Positions 1 through 14,396 of a DNA stretch of 64,000 bases are shown here, one piece after another. Under the pieces are notes generated by a model. The model did no database searches. It was not told the DNA's origin and saw only the letters and a list, made by a program, of their open reading frames with translations. The stretch is from Stagnimonas aquatica (GTDB lineage Bacteria; Pseudomonadota; Gammaproteobacteria; Nevskiales; Nevskiaceae). How positions within the stretch are numbered: the first letter of the stretch is position 1; the number at the start of each line of letters is the position of its first letter. Position numbers and translations under genes: made by a program. Location of the stretch: positions 186,001-250,000 of the forward strand of contig NZ_RJVO01000001.1 in NCBI RefSeq assembly GCF_003730135.1, in the 5' to 3' direction.

Positions 1-2
1 GC

Positions 3-29
3 TTCCGCTACGATTTTGATCTTCAGTAA
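3..29 (+). CDS. C-terminal end of an upstream gene (possible outer-membrane beta-barrel)
   Basis: The first bases hold one frame ending FRYDFDLQ and then TAA. Alternating aromatic and charged residues at a C-terminus fit the last strand of a TonB-dependent receptor or other beta-barrel, and sulfotransferase genes like the next one often follow such receptors in this bacterial group. Only eight codons are visible, so identity is a guess. Confidence 0.3.
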   Translation, partial: FRYDFDLQ

Positions 30-46
30 GTCCCCGGGGAGGTGGC

Positions 47-1639
47 ATGAAGGCCACCGCCGACACCGCCGCCATTGAGCGGCTGCGCAGCCAGCTTGAA
101 GGGCTGCTGGAAGCGCGGCGTTACGCCGAGGCAGAGCAGAGCTGCCAGCGCCTGCTGCAGCTGGCACCGAGCCTGGCTGAGGCACACTTCCTGCGCGGCA
201 TGCTGGCGACCGAACTGCGGCAGTGGTCGCCCGCCATCACCGCGCTTCGCCAAGCCCTGTCCATCGACGCGGCGCAGGAGCGCTACTGGACACAGCTGGC
301 GCGCCTGTTGGCCCTGAGCCAGCGCATCCCGGAGGCCTTGGATGCCGCCGAGCAGGCGCTGCGCCTGCAGCCGCAGCAGGCCTGGAGCCTGGATACCCTC
401 GGGGTCGTCTACAGCCGTGCCAATCTGCATGCTAGGGCGGCGACGCTGTTCCGCCAGGCCTGCGGACTGGAGCCGGGCAATCCCCACTATCAGTTCAATC
501 TCGCTAGCGCCCTGAAATTTCTCGGCGATTTCGACTCCGCCGAAACCGCCTACGAGGCCTGCCTGTCGGCCGATCCCGGCTACTGGAAGGCCTATCCGCC
601 GCTGTCGCAGCTGCGCACGCAGACGCCGGAACGCAATCACCGGGCACGCTACGAGGCCCTGCTGCCAAGAGCGGACTCGGTGGACGCGCAACTGCAACTG
701 CACATGGCCCTGGCCAAGGAGTGCGAGGACCTCGGCGAGCCGAATCTGGCGTTCCAGCATCTGCTTCGCGGCAAGTCGGCGAAACGCGCCAGCCTGGCCT
801 ACGACTGCGCCGAGGACGCAAGACTGTTCTCCGCCCTGCACCAGTATTTCGCCGGTGCCGGGCTGCATGGCGAGGGCGTGGCGAGCCCCGAACCGATCTT
901 CGTGGTCGGCATGCCGCGCACCGGGACGACTCTGGTCGAGCGCATCCTGTCCAGCCATACCCAGGTCCATTCCGCCGGCGAGCTGCAGAACCTTGGGCTG
1001 GCGATCAAGCGCGCCAGCGGCAGCCGCACGCCGCGTCTGCTCGATGCCGAAACCCTGGCCGGCCTGCATGGCACGCCGGCCAGGCAGATCGGCGAGGCCT
1101 ACCTCGCCAGCACCCGCCCCGGCACCGGCCACACGCCGCGCTTCGTCGACAAGATGCCGCTCAATTTCCTGTACGCCGGCTTTATCGCCCAGGCGCTACC
1201 GAAAGCGAAAATCATCTGCCTGCGCCGACATCCGCTCGACACCTGCCTGTCCAACTTCCGGCAGCTATTTGCGCTGCAGTTCTCCTACTACAACTACTCC
1301 TACGACCTGCTCGACACCGGTCGCTACTACCTGCTGTTCGAGCGCTTGATGGAGTTCTGGCAGCAGCGCTTTCCGGGCGCGATTCTGGAACTGCAGTACG
1401 AAGCCCTGGTCGCCGCGCCCGAAGCAGAAACACGCCGGCTGCTCGACTGGTGTGGGCTGCCCTGGGAGGACGCCTGTCTGCACTTCGAACGCAACGCGGC
1501 TCCGGTTTCCACCGCCAGCGCGGTGCAGGTGCGGCAGCCGATCTATCGCTCGTCGGTGGATCGCTGGAAACAACTGGCGACCGAACTGCAACCCCTGAGG
1601 CAGTTACTGCTGGCCGGCGGCGTCCGCGTGTCGGACTGA
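47..1639 (+). CDS. TPR-repeat sulfotransferase
   Basis: A 530-residue two-part protein. The N-terminal half (about residues 10-250) is a run of helical tetratricopeptide repeats with the usual spaced Ala, Gly, Tyr and Leu pattern. The C-terminal half is a PAPS-dependent sulfotransferase domain. The 5'-phosphosulfate loop GMPRTGTTLVERIL lies near residues 287-300, and the 3'-phosphate region RRHPLDTCLSNF near residue 393. Such enzymes transfer sulfate from PAPS to an acceptor; the acceptor cannot be read from sequence. The ATG follows a GGGGAGG ribosome site six bases upstream. It ends 10 bases before the convergent gene, with no terminator seen. It may be co-transcribed with the truncated gene at the window edge. 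Confidence 0.88.
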   Translation: MKATADTAAIERLRSQLEGLLEARRYAEAEQSCQRLLQLAPSLAEAHFLRGMLATELRQWSPAITALRQALSIDAAQERYWTQLARLLALSQRIPEALDAAEQALRLQPQQAWSLDTLGVVYSRANLHARAATLFRQACGLEPGNPHYQFNLASALKFLGDFDSAETAYEACLSADPGYWKAYPPLSQLRTQTPERNHRARYEALLPRADSVDAQLQLHMALAKECEDLGEPNLAFQHLLRGKSAKRASLAYDCAEDARLFSALHQYFAGAGLHGEGVASPEPIFVVGMPRTGTTLVERILSSHTQVHSAGELQNLGLAIKRASGSRTPRLLDAETLAGLHGTPARQIGEAYLASTRPGTGHTPRFVDKMPLNFLYAGFIAQALPKAKIICLRRHPLDTCLSNFRQLFALQFSYYNYSYDLLDTGRYYLLFERLMEFWQQRFPGAILELQYEALVAAPEAETRRLLDWCGLPWEDACLHFERNAAPVSTASAVQVRQPIYRSSVDRWKQLATELQPLRQLLLAGGVRVSD

Positions 1640-1649
1640 ACCAGCCGGC

Positions 1650-2000
1650 TTAGTCCGCCTCGCGCAGCAGGATGGAGTTGGCGATCCAGCTCAGGACGCC
1701 GAACGCGAGAGCGCCCCACAGCGCCGGCCAGAAGCCATCGACCCCGAAGCCACGAATCAGAAAAGCGGCCAAGCCGAACATCGCGGCGTTGATCACGAAG
1801 CTGAACAGGCCCAGGGTCAGCAGGGTGATCGGCAAGGTGAGCAGCGACAGGATCGGCCGGATCAGGGTGTTGACCACTCCCAGCACCAGGGCGCCGATCA
1901 GGGCCGAGCCGAAGCCGGTGATGTGCACGCCCGGCACCAGCGTCGCTACGGCCAGCAGGCAAAGCGCGTTGACCAGCCAGACCAGCAAGAGCTTGAGCAT
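1650..2000 (-). CDS. Small four-helix membrane protein, phage-holin-family fold (YvlD/DUF360 type)
   Basis: A 116-residue, very hydrophobic protein with four predicted membrane segments. The NTLIRP motif followed by LLTLPITLLTLGLF is typical of the YvlD-like 'phage holin family' (4-TM superfamily). The start chosen is the ATG at 2000, giving the usual N-terminus MLKLLLVWLVNAL; an upstream in-frame extension has no membrane-protein character. Despite the family name these are ordinary chromosomal proteins of unknown function, and nothing nearby suggests a phage. It lies 43 bases downstream of another membrane protein on the same strand. Confidence 0.8.
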   Translation of the reverse strand: MLKLLLVWLVNALCLLAVATLVPGVHITGFGSALIGALVLGVVNTLIRPILSLLTLPITLLTLGLFSFVINAAMFGLAAFLIRGFGVDGFWPALWGALAFGVLSWIANSILLREAD

Positions 2001-2043
2001 CGCAGGACTCCGCAACGGGCCGGGACCGGCCGAAGCCCTCACC

Positions 2044-2589
2044 TTACGGCGCAGCAGGCTCGGCGGGAAGGGTGTCGGGCTGCCGACCACGGCGCAGCAG
2101 CCCCAGGCAGTAGGCGAAGAAGTAGCCAAGCACCAAGCCGAGCAAGGCCATGGTCAAGGCGCTGCGCGAACCGGACATGGCGCTGCGCAGCGCCGCGCCG
2201 CCGCCGCTTTCATTGGCCGCCTGCAAGGCCGGCAGCAGTACCAGCAGGCGGTAGCCGATACGCGCCAGGAACAACAGCGAAAGGCCGACGCCGAGGGCGG
2301 TGTTGGGCGTGTAGAAACGCCCGTCGGGCAGGGTCTCGAAGCGGGTCAGACGCACGCCCAGCCGCGCCAGCAATACCCCGGCCACGGTGCCGGCGATCAT
2401 CGCCAGCGCCAATGCCGGCTCGAATGCCGGCCAGCGCAGCAGAGCGAAGAAGATCAGCGCGATCACGCCGCTGCGGATCCACAGCCGCAGCGGCCGATAG
2501 GGCTGGCGACCGATGTTGCGACGCACCCGCCGGTAGGCGCTGAAGGCCAGCAGCGGCGCCGCGTAGGCCAGCACCGGCAGGTGCGTCAC
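2044..2589 (-). CDS. Multi-pass membrane protein of unknown function (DUF1453/CcdC-like)
   Basis: A 181-residue protein with about five hydrophobic segments separated by Arg-rich turns (RRVRRNIGRQPYRPLRLW) and a conserved-looking loop RFYTPNTALGVGL. The layout resembles DUF1453/CcdC-like membrane proteins, but I make that match from memory and it is tentative. The start is a GTG at 2589, five bases after the gltD stop; longer in-frame starts would read into gltD. Its position suggests the 3' end of the gltBD transcript. No function is proposed. Confidence 0.6.
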   Translation of the reverse strand: MTHLPVLAYAAPLLAFSAYRRVRRNIGRQPYRPLRLWIRSGVIALIFFALLRWPAFEPALALAMIAGTVAGVLLARLGVRLTRFETLPDGRFYTPNTALGVGLSLLFLARIGYRLLVLLPALQAANESGGGAALRSAMSGSRSALTMALLGLVLGYFFAYCLGLLRRGRQPDTLPAEPAAP

Positions 2590-2594
2590 GGGGG

Positions 2595-8500
<5,906 letters not shown>

Positions 8501-8515
8501 TGCGAATCCCACGAG

Positions 8516-8546
8516 AAAAAACTTGGGGCGGCGAAACCCTCGCCGC
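8516..8546 (-). promoter_or_regulatory. Terminator-like hairpin in the gltB leader
   Basis: In the transcript a 7-bp stem (GCGGCGA/UCGCCGC, plus-strand arms 8528-8534 and 8540-8546) is followed six bases later by six U (8516-8521), 15 bases before the gltB ATG. It resembles an intrinsic terminator, though the stem-to-U gap is longer than ideal. It could be an attenuator or simply a 5' stem-loop. Confidence 0.35.
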
Positions 8547-8660
8547 AGGAGGCGCGGCAGCTTAAGGAAGTTTCGAGGGAGTCCCGACCCGATTCGTAGT
8601 AAACGAAAGGGAGGCGGGGTCTTCAGGAAAGACGACGGCTTCGCTGCGGTGCAACATTCG

Positions 8661-8688
8661 ATTATAGGAACGTGAACACCGGCGTCAA
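8661..8688 (-). promoter_or_regulatory. Sigma-70 promoter for gltBD
   Basis: On the minus strand TTGACG (8683-8688) is separated by 16 bases from a perfect TATAAT (8661-8666). It points at gltB and predicts a leader of roughly 150 bases. It is the best -10/-35 pair I noticed in the window. Confidence 0.75.
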
Positions 8689-8713
8689 TCTGAACCGCAA
8701 TTTTTCTTTGCAA

Positions 8714-9868
8714 TCAACGCAATCGGCGCGGGTCGAACAATCGCTCCCATTCATCGAGTGCATAACGATCCGTCATACCGGCGATGTAGTCGGCAACGAT
8801 CCGCGCCCTGCCCTGCTCGCCCTCTGCCGCCTCGGCGCGCTGGGCCTGGCGGTATTCCTGCGGCGGCAGCAGACGGGCATCGGCCATGAAAGCGTCGAAC
8901 AGCTCGCGCAGCAGCCGTTTGGCCTTCTGCATCACCCGGTAGACCTGCTGATGCTGGTAGAGCTGCTCGCGCAGGAAGCGCTTCAGCACACGGTTTTCCT
9001 CGGCCAGCTCCGGGCTGTAGCCGATCAGCAGCTGTGGCGCGGTACGCACTGCCTGCGGACTATCGAGCGCCGCCGCCTGCAGGCGCCCGCGCGAAGCCTG
9101 CACCAGATCATCGACCAGGGTGCCGATGATCCGGCGCACGGTCTCGTGGCGCATCTGCTTGGCCGTGGCCTGCGGGTAGCGCCGCAGCACCTCATCGTGA
9201 TGGCGTGCAAACAGCGGCACCTCGCGCAACTGCTCCAGCTCCAGCAGGCGGGCGCGGATGCCGTCGTCGATGTCGTGGTTGTTGTAGGCGATCTCGTCGG
9301 CCAGATTGGCGACCTGCGCCTCCAGGCTGGGCTGACCGCCATCGAGAAAGCGCCGCGCCACCTCGCCCAACCGCTCCGCGCGCGGCCGCGAGCAGTGCTT
9401 GAGGATGCCCTCGCGGGTCTCGAAAGTGAGGTTGAGGCCCAGGAACTCGGCGTACTTGTCTTCCAGCTCGTCCACCACCCGCAGCGACTGGGCGTTGTGC
9501 TCGAAGCCGCCGTAGGGCTTCATGCAGGCATTCAGTGCGTCCTGTCCGGCGTGGCCGAACGGGGTGTGGCCGAGGTCGTGGGCCAGGCAGATCGCCTCGG
9601 CCAGGTCCTCGTTGAGCCGCAGGGTACGGGCGATGGTACGGGCGATCTGGCCGACTTCCAGCGTATGGGTCAGCCGGGTGCGGAACAGATCGCCCTCGTG
9701 ATTGACGAAGACCTGGGTCTTGTACTCCAGGCGCCGGAACGCGGCGCTGTGGATGATGCGGTCGCGGTCGCGCTGGTACTCGCTACGACTGGTCGGCGGC
9801 GGCTCCGGGTGGCGTCGGCCGCGCGAGTTCTGCGGGGTCGAGGCGTAGGGCGCGAGGCCGTGGCTCAT
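8714..9868 (-). CDS. dgt: Deoxyguanosinetriphosphate triphosphohydrolase-like protein (HD domain)
   Basis: A 384-residue HD-superfamily phosphohydrolase. Metal ligands of the HD domain are visible as RLTHTLEV (His), [11 protein letters not shown] (His-Asp) and a later Asp in [15 protein letters not shown]. The family cleaves dNTPs to deoxynucleosides and triphosphate. At this length it belongs to the short dGTPase-like type rather than the 505-residue E. coli Dgt, so exact substrate is uncertain. Its ATG overlaps the aroB stop (ATGA, 9865-9868), giving the translationally coupled string aroK-aroB-dgt. Confidence 0.9.
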   Translation of the reverse strand: MSHGLAPYASTPQNSRGRRHPEPPPTSRSEYQRDRDRIIHSAAFRRLEYKTQVFVNHEGDLFRTRLTHTLEVGQIARTIARTLRLNEDLAEAICLAHDLGHTPFGHAGQDALNACMKPYGGFEHNAQSLRVVDELEDKYAEFLGLNLTFETREGILKHCSRPRAERLGEVARRFLDGGQPSLEAQVANLADEIAYNNHDIDDGIRARLLELEQLREVPLFARHHDEVLRRYPQATAKQMRHETVRRIIGTLVDDLVQASRGRLQAAALDSPQAVRTAPQLLIGYSPELAEENRVLKRFLREQLYQHQQVYRVMQKAKRLLRELFDAFMADARLLPPQEYRQAQRAEAAEGEQGRARIVADYIAGMTDRYALDEWERLFDPRRLR

Positions 9869-10965
9869 GCCGGGCGGCAGTAGTGCTGCAGACAGGCGGA
9901 CAGCGCCGCGTCGTCGAAGTCGGCGGTCAGCACCGCTTCGCCGAGCGCACGCAGCAGCACCAGCCGCAGCTGGCCGCCGGCAACCTTTTTGTCACCGGCC
10001 ATCAGCCGCCGGAAATCTGCGGGAGTCATGCCTTCGGGCGGCAGCAACGGCAGGCCGGCAGCGGCGACCAGCGCGGTGCAGCGCTCGGCCTCGGCGCGGC
10101 TGATCCAGCCCAGGCGGGCGGAGAGGTCGGCAGCCATCACCAGCCCCAGGCCAACGGCCTCGCCGTGCAACCAGTGGCCATAGCCGGCAAAGGTTTCCAC
10201 CGCGTGGCCGAAGGTATGACCGAGATTGAGCAGGGCGCGCGGACCGCCGGCCACCGCCTCGCGCTCGTCGAGGCCGACGATGCGCGCCTTCAGCGCGCAG
10301 CAGCGCTCGACCACCGCCGCCGGAGTCTCGCCGTCCAGGGCCATCAACGCCGCCAGGCCGCCCTGTTCCAGCTCGGCGAAGAAGGCGGCATCGCCGAGCA
10401 TGCCGTACTTGATGACTTCGGCGGCACCGGCCGATAGCTCGCGGCGCGGCAGGGTCTTGAGGCTATCGAGGTCAGCAATCACCGCGCGCGGCTGGTGGAA
10501 GGCGCCGATCAGGTTCTTGCCGCGCGGATGGTTGACGCCGGTCTTGCCACCGACGCTGGAATCGACCATCGCCAGCAGGGTGGTCGGCACCTGTACGAAG
10601 TCGATGCCGCGCTGGTAGATGGCGGCGCAGAACCCGGCCAAGTCGCCGATCACACCGCCACCGAGGGCGATCAGCACCGCATCGCGCGCCAGCCGCTTCG
10701 ACAGCATCCAGTCCAGCACCCGTTCGGCGCTGTCCCAGTTCTTCACCGCCTCACCGGCATCGACAACCAGGCAGTCGTCCTCGGTCAGGCCCAGGGTCGC
10801 GAGCACGGCGGGCAGATGCAGGGCCGCGACGTGGCGGTCGGTGACCAGGACGCGGCGGCGGCCGGCAAGGCTGTCCCAGCATTCCGGCCGGGCCAGCAGG
10901 CCGCGACCAATCTGGATCTCGTAGGCGCGCTCGCCGAGCGCGACCGGCAGACGTCGCAGGCTCAC
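9865..10965 (-). CDS. aroB: 3-dehydroquinate synthase
   Basis: A 366-residue NAD- and metal-dependent enzyme that cyclises DAHP to 3-dehydroquinate, step two of the shikimate pathway. The NAD-binding signature [14 protein letters not shown] and the metal-ligand region [11 protein letters not shown] and [11 protein letters not shown] are all present, and length is typical. Both ends overlap neighbours by four bases (aroK upstream, dgt downstream), showing a tightly coupled operon. The aroK-aroB pair downstream of pilQ is conserved in gammaproteobacteria. Confidence 0.97.
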   Translation of the reverse strand: MSLRRLPVALGERAYEIQIGRGLLARPECWDSLAGRRRVLVTDRHVAALHLPAVLATLGLTEDDCLVVDAGEAVKNWDSAERVLDWMLSKRLARDAVLIALGGGVIGDLAGFCAAIYQRGIDFVQVPTTLLAMVDSSVGGKTGVNHPRGKNLIGAFHQPRAVIADLDSLKTLPRRELSAGAAEVIKYGMLGDAAFFAELEQGGLAALMALDGETPAAVVERCCALKARIVGLDEREAVAGGPRALLNLGHTFGHAVETFAGYGHWLHGEAVGLGLVMAADLSARLGWISRAEAERCTALVAAAGLPLLPPEGMTPADFRRLMAGDKKVAGGQLRLVLLRALGEAVLTADFDDAALSACLQHYCRPA

Positions 10966-11492
10966 ACCTCTTCTCCGGGCGGGGTCAGCAGCGCGTCCTG
11001 GATTTCGCGCGCCAGCTGGCGGGCATTCTTGCCGTCGGTTTCCACCACCAGATCGGCCACCTCGCGATACAGCGGGTCGCGGTGCTCGAACAGGCGGATC
11101 AGGGTCTCGCGACGATCACCGTGCATCAGCAGCGGCCGGTGCTCGCTGCGCTCGGTCCGCGCCAGCTGCTGCTCCAGGCCGGCGTGCAGATACACCACCA
11201 GGCCACGGGCGGACAGATGGGCCCGGTTCTCCGGCAGCAGCACCGCGCCGCCACCGGTCGCCAGCACGATGCCGCTGCGGGTGGTGAGGTCGGCGAGCAC
11301 CGCCTGCTCACGACGACGGAAACCCTCTTCCCCTTCCTTCTCGAAGATGTAGGGGATGTCGACACCGGTGCGAACCTCGATCTCGTGATCGGAGTCGACG
11401 AACTCGAGGTTGCAGATCTCCGCCAGCTTCTTGCCGATGGTGGTTTTTCCGGCCCCCATGGGGCCGACCAGGAACAGACTTTTTCGATTCAC
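10962..11492 (-). CDS. aroK: Shikimate kinase
   Basis: A 176-residue P-loop kinase phosphorylating shikimate with ATP. Walker A is GPMGAGKTTIGK near residue 9; the shikimate-binding Asp is in FVDSDHEIE; the GGGAV loop and the lid RTERSEHRPLL follow. I chose the GTG at 11492 because it leaves the usual short strand before the P-loop; longer in-frame starts would extend into the upstream lipoprotein gene. The stop overlaps the aroB start by four bases. It lies 11 bases after the Ig-like lipoprotein stop rather than directly after pilQ, which is the usual neighbour. Confidence 0.95.
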   Translation of the reverse strand: MNRKSLFLVGPMGAGKTTIGKKLAEICNLEFVDSDHEIEVRTGVDIPYIFEKEGEEGFRRREQAVLADLTTRSGIVLATGGGAVLLPENRAHLSARGLVVYLHAGLEQQLARTERSEHRPLLMHGDRRETLIRLFEHRDPLYREVADLVVETDGKNARQLAREIQDALLTPPGEEV

Positions 11493-11503
11493 GGAATCCG
11501 CAA

Positions 11504-14317
11504 TCAGGGAGTGGGCTGCTGAACAATGACCGTCCGCGTGCTGCAGAACACCGCGTCCGGGTCGGAACCGCTGCGTCCGCGCACGCAACCCTGGATCTCC
11601 ACCTGGCAACTGGTCCCGTTGGCGAGCTGCGGGCTGAAGTTGGGGACGAAGTACTGGGTGGTCGCGGTGCCATTGGCGTTGGTGGTACCGCCGCCCGGGA
11701 ACACACGTTCGTTCAAGGCGCCGGCGCAGCTGACCGGGCTGGTGATGGTGAAACTCACCGGCGCACCGTCGATCGGCTGGTAGGCGTTGTTGCGGACGTC
11801 CAGAGTCAGGGTGGCGGTGCGCTGAGCGCCGCTGCTGTCCGGCGAGGTCAGTACCCGCACCGGCGCGCTGAGGTCCACGCAGTTGCGGCCGTCGCTGGTG
11901 GTTCCGCAGACCTCGTCGAAGAACTGCACGCCGGTGGTCGCGGTGAGCGGGCCGCTGGCGGTGGCGGCGCAGCCACGGTTTTCGCGAGCGGTGATCTCCA
12001 GGAAACCGGAACGGTCGCTATACACCGAGATCGGCGTCGAGAAGGCACCACTGGCATTGAGCTGGGCGCGCCGCTTCTGCGTCTGCGGCGTCGGATCGCT
12101 GCCGACAATCAGTCCGTAGGAGGCATCGCCGGCGCCGGTGAAGCTGACGCTGAGGTCGACGCATTCGGCAACGCTGCTGCCGTCCGCCGTCTGCCAGGCA
12201 AAGTTCAGCGCCTGGGCATTGGCGCTGCCCACCGCCACCGCCGCGCCGTACAGCGGCGCGGTGAACTGGAAGCGGTCCTTGCGGACGGTGACGTTGCTGC
12301 TGCGGCTGCAGACCGCATCGGCATTGCTGCTGCATTCGGCGCTGAGCGCCTGCCCGCTGGCCACTGCGGCGGTGATGACCGCCGTGGTGTCGCTGGACAG
12401 GCTGCTGCTCGGCGTCAGCGAGAAGCTGAGCTTGCCGGTGGCATCGGTAGCCAGGGCGGTGACGCCCGGACGCGGCGTGCCGGCCTCGTAGACAGTGACC
12501 GTGCCATTGCTGGCCGTGAGGTTCACGGTGGTGCCTTGCACGGCGGTCCCGTCAAGCCGTTGCAAGCGGGCTACATAGCCGGTGCGCTCGATGCCCGGCG
12601 AGGCTTCTCCGGGACCACTGAGGGTCAGTACTGGTGCCGAGGGCGGCGTCGGCGGCACCAGCAGGACGCGGTAGCTGCCGCTGAGCGCGCGGCCATCCAC
12701 CGTACCGCTGGCGGTCAGCGTCGCGCTGCCCTCTTCGGCGATGGTGCTGGGCGCCACGTAGTCGATCAGCAGGCTGCCGTCGGCGCCGGTGGCGGCGGTA
12801 CTAGCCCCCGGCGAACCGGGAATCTCGATGCGGCCGCTGCTCGCGCTCAGCGAGATCGCGACATCGGGGACGGCATTGCCGCGTCCGTCCAGGGCCCGTA
12901 TCACCAGGCTACCGATCTCCTCCTGCCCTAGGCTGATGCCGCCGCTGGGCTCGCCGCTGTCGCCCAGCAGCACCAGGCTGCCGGTGCCCTTCTGCTGCAC
13001 CTGCAGGGTCTTGCTGGTGGCGGTGGAGCGTATGCAGAGGCTGTCGTCACTGGCGCCGGCGGTGAGCGTGACGGTCTGGTTGCTGCGCAGTCCGGACTCC
13101 GCCTGGTAGTTGAGGGTCAGGCTGCCGCTGGAGGAGGCGGGCAAGGTCAGCGGGTTTCCGAAGTCACCGGTCACCGGTTCGATGAATTTGCCCACCGGCG
13201 TCGAGATGCCGTTGGTGACCACGGCCGCCTGGACGGTGATCGGGGTGGCAGCAACGCTGCCGCCACCGCTCCGCACCAGGCGGTAACTGATGCCCTGCAA
13301 GGTGTCGCCGGAATAAAAGGCGCTGCCGCCAGACGGCAGGGTGATGCTGAGCGTGGTGGCACGGCGCACGACGTTGAGGTTGTACTCCTGCTCCACCGGC
13401 TGGCCGCCGACGGTGGCGGCAGCTGTCAGCGTCACCACCTCGGTGGTGGCTGCGGAGTCCGGACAACCGCCCTTGTAGCCGAAGTTCAGCACACCACGGC
13501 TGTTCACCGTCCCGCCCGAGGCGGTGGTGCCGACGATGTCGCCCAGGCTGCTGGTCAGACGCACGAAAGGACGCGGACTCGGCAGGCTGGCTCCGGCCTC
13601 GGAAGCCAGGGTGGCGGTGAAGCCGCTCAGGGTCTCGCCAGCCCCGACCGTGGCCGCGTCGGTGGGCTCGCCATTGGGGCCGGCGACGGTCAGGGTGTAA
13701 CTGTTGGACGGATTCTCGACGTACAGCGCGAAGCTGTCGCGCACGGCGGTGACGCTGGTCGAGCCGGCGGTGGTGGGCAGGAAAGCCGAGGCGCGCAGGC
13801 TCAGCGCCAGCTCATCGCCGGCATCGACCTCCGAGGTCGGGGGTGCGACAAAGCAGAAGGTCACCTCGCCGCTGGCATCGGTGGTCGCGCCACGGGCGCC
13901 GCCGGTGGCGGGGCAGACGCCGTCGGAACTCAGCACCACGCTGCGCGCCTTGGTGTAGGCGGTGCCGCCGGAGAGCACGTCGAGGTTGATGTCGTAGCCG
14001 GCCAGCGGACGCGGATTGTTGGTGTTGCGGATGTCTTCCAGCCGGGCGACGAAGCCCAGGGTGCGGCTGGACGGTGCCAGCACCAGTTGTCCGGAGCCGT
14101 AGCGGGTTCCGGTGGCATCGTTGACCGGCCCCAGCACCTTCAGCCGGGATTTGGCGGCGGTGACTCCGCTATTGCTGCCGCCACTGCTGCCACCGCTACT
14201 GGAGCCCCCGCAGAGGTCGGGGATCAGGCAGCTGCTGTCGCCACCACCACCGCCGCAGGCGGAAACCAGGCCGGCCAGGGCCAGCAGTGCGGCGCGCAGG
14301 CTCGCTTTGGAAGTCAT
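11504..14317 (-). CDS. Large lipoprotein with tandem bacterial Ig-like (Big/invasin-type) domains
   Basis: A 937-residue exported protein. The ATG at 14317 gives a signal peptide ending in LVSAC, with lipidated Cys near residue 20 followed by a Gly-rich and Ser-rich tether. The rest is a series of roughly 100-residue beta-rich units, each with a recurring theme: short hydrophobic strand, 'G..V.g..V.l....G', then 'T.a.G.......P', as in Big_1/invasin Ig-like folds; I count about seven. Paired cysteines in several units suggest disulfides. It sits between pilQ and aroK, 79 bases after pilQ and 11 before aroK, so it may act at the cell surface with the pilus, but that is inference from position only. 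An adhesin or structural surface protein is the broad alternative. Confidence 0.8.
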   Translation of the reverse strand: MTSKASLRAALLALAGLVSACGGGGGDSSCLIPDLCGGSSSGGSSGGSNSGVTAAKSRLKVLGPVNDATGTRYGSGQLVLAPSSRTLGFVARLEDIRNTNNPRPLAGYDINLDVLSGGTAYTKARSVVLSSDGVCPATGGARGATTDASGEVTFCFVAPPTSEVDAGDELALSLRASAFLPTTAGSTSVTAVRDSFALYVENPSNSYTLTVAGPNGEPTDAATVGAGETLSGFTATLASEAGASLPSPRPFVRLTSSLGDIVGTTASGGTVNSRGVLNFGYKGGCPDSAATTEVVTLTAAATVGGQPVEQEYNLNVVRRATTLSITLPSGGSAFYSGDTLQGISYRLVRSGGGSVAATPITVQAAVVTNGISTPVGKFIEPVTGDFGNPLTLPASSSGSLTLNYQAESGLRSNQTVTLTAGASDDSLCIRSTATSKTLQVQQKGTGSLVLLGDSGEPSGGISLGQEEIGSLVIRALDGRGNAVPDVAISLSASSGRIEIPGSPGASTAATGADGSLLIDYVAPSTIAEEGSATLTASGTVDGRALSGSYRVLLVPPTPPSAPVLTLSGPGEASPGIERTGYVARLQRLDGTAVQGTTVNLTASNGTVTVYEAGTPRPGVTALATDATGKLSFSLTPSSSLSSDTTAVITAAVASGQALSAECSSNADAVCSRSSNVTVRKDRFQFTAPLYGAAVAVGSANAQALNFAWQTADGSSVAECVDLSVSFTGAGDASYGLIVGSDPTPQTQKRRAQLNASGAFSTPISVYSDRSGFLEITARENRGCAATASGPLTATTGVQFFDEVCGTTSDGRNCVDLSAPVRVLTSPDSSGAQRTATLTLDVRNNAYQPIDGAPVSFTITSPVSCAGALNERVFPGGGTTNANGTATTQYFVPNFSPQLANGTSCQVEIQGCVRGRSGSDPDAVFCSTRTVIVQQPTP

Positions 14318-14340
14318 GATTTTTTGCTCGCAGAAACGAG

Positions 14341-14375
14341 AAACCCCGGGAGTATAGCCAAGCACCCCCGGGGCT
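14341..14375 (-). terminator. Possible terminator after pilQ
   Basis: In the minus-strand RNA a 9-bp stem (5' arm from 14375-14367, 3' arm 14350-14342, with one G-U pair) with a long loop is followed by a short U-rich stretch UUUCUCGUUU. It lies between pilQ and the Ig-like lipoprotein gene. The U-run is weak, so partial read-through is likely. Confidence 0.4.
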
Positions 14376-14396
14376 CCGATGCCAAGGACTGTCGAT

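Noticed and set aside
1650-2000. Prophage suspected from a 'phage holin family' protein
   Set aside because: The family is a common chromosomal membrane protein; no other phage gene, integrase or attachment site is near.
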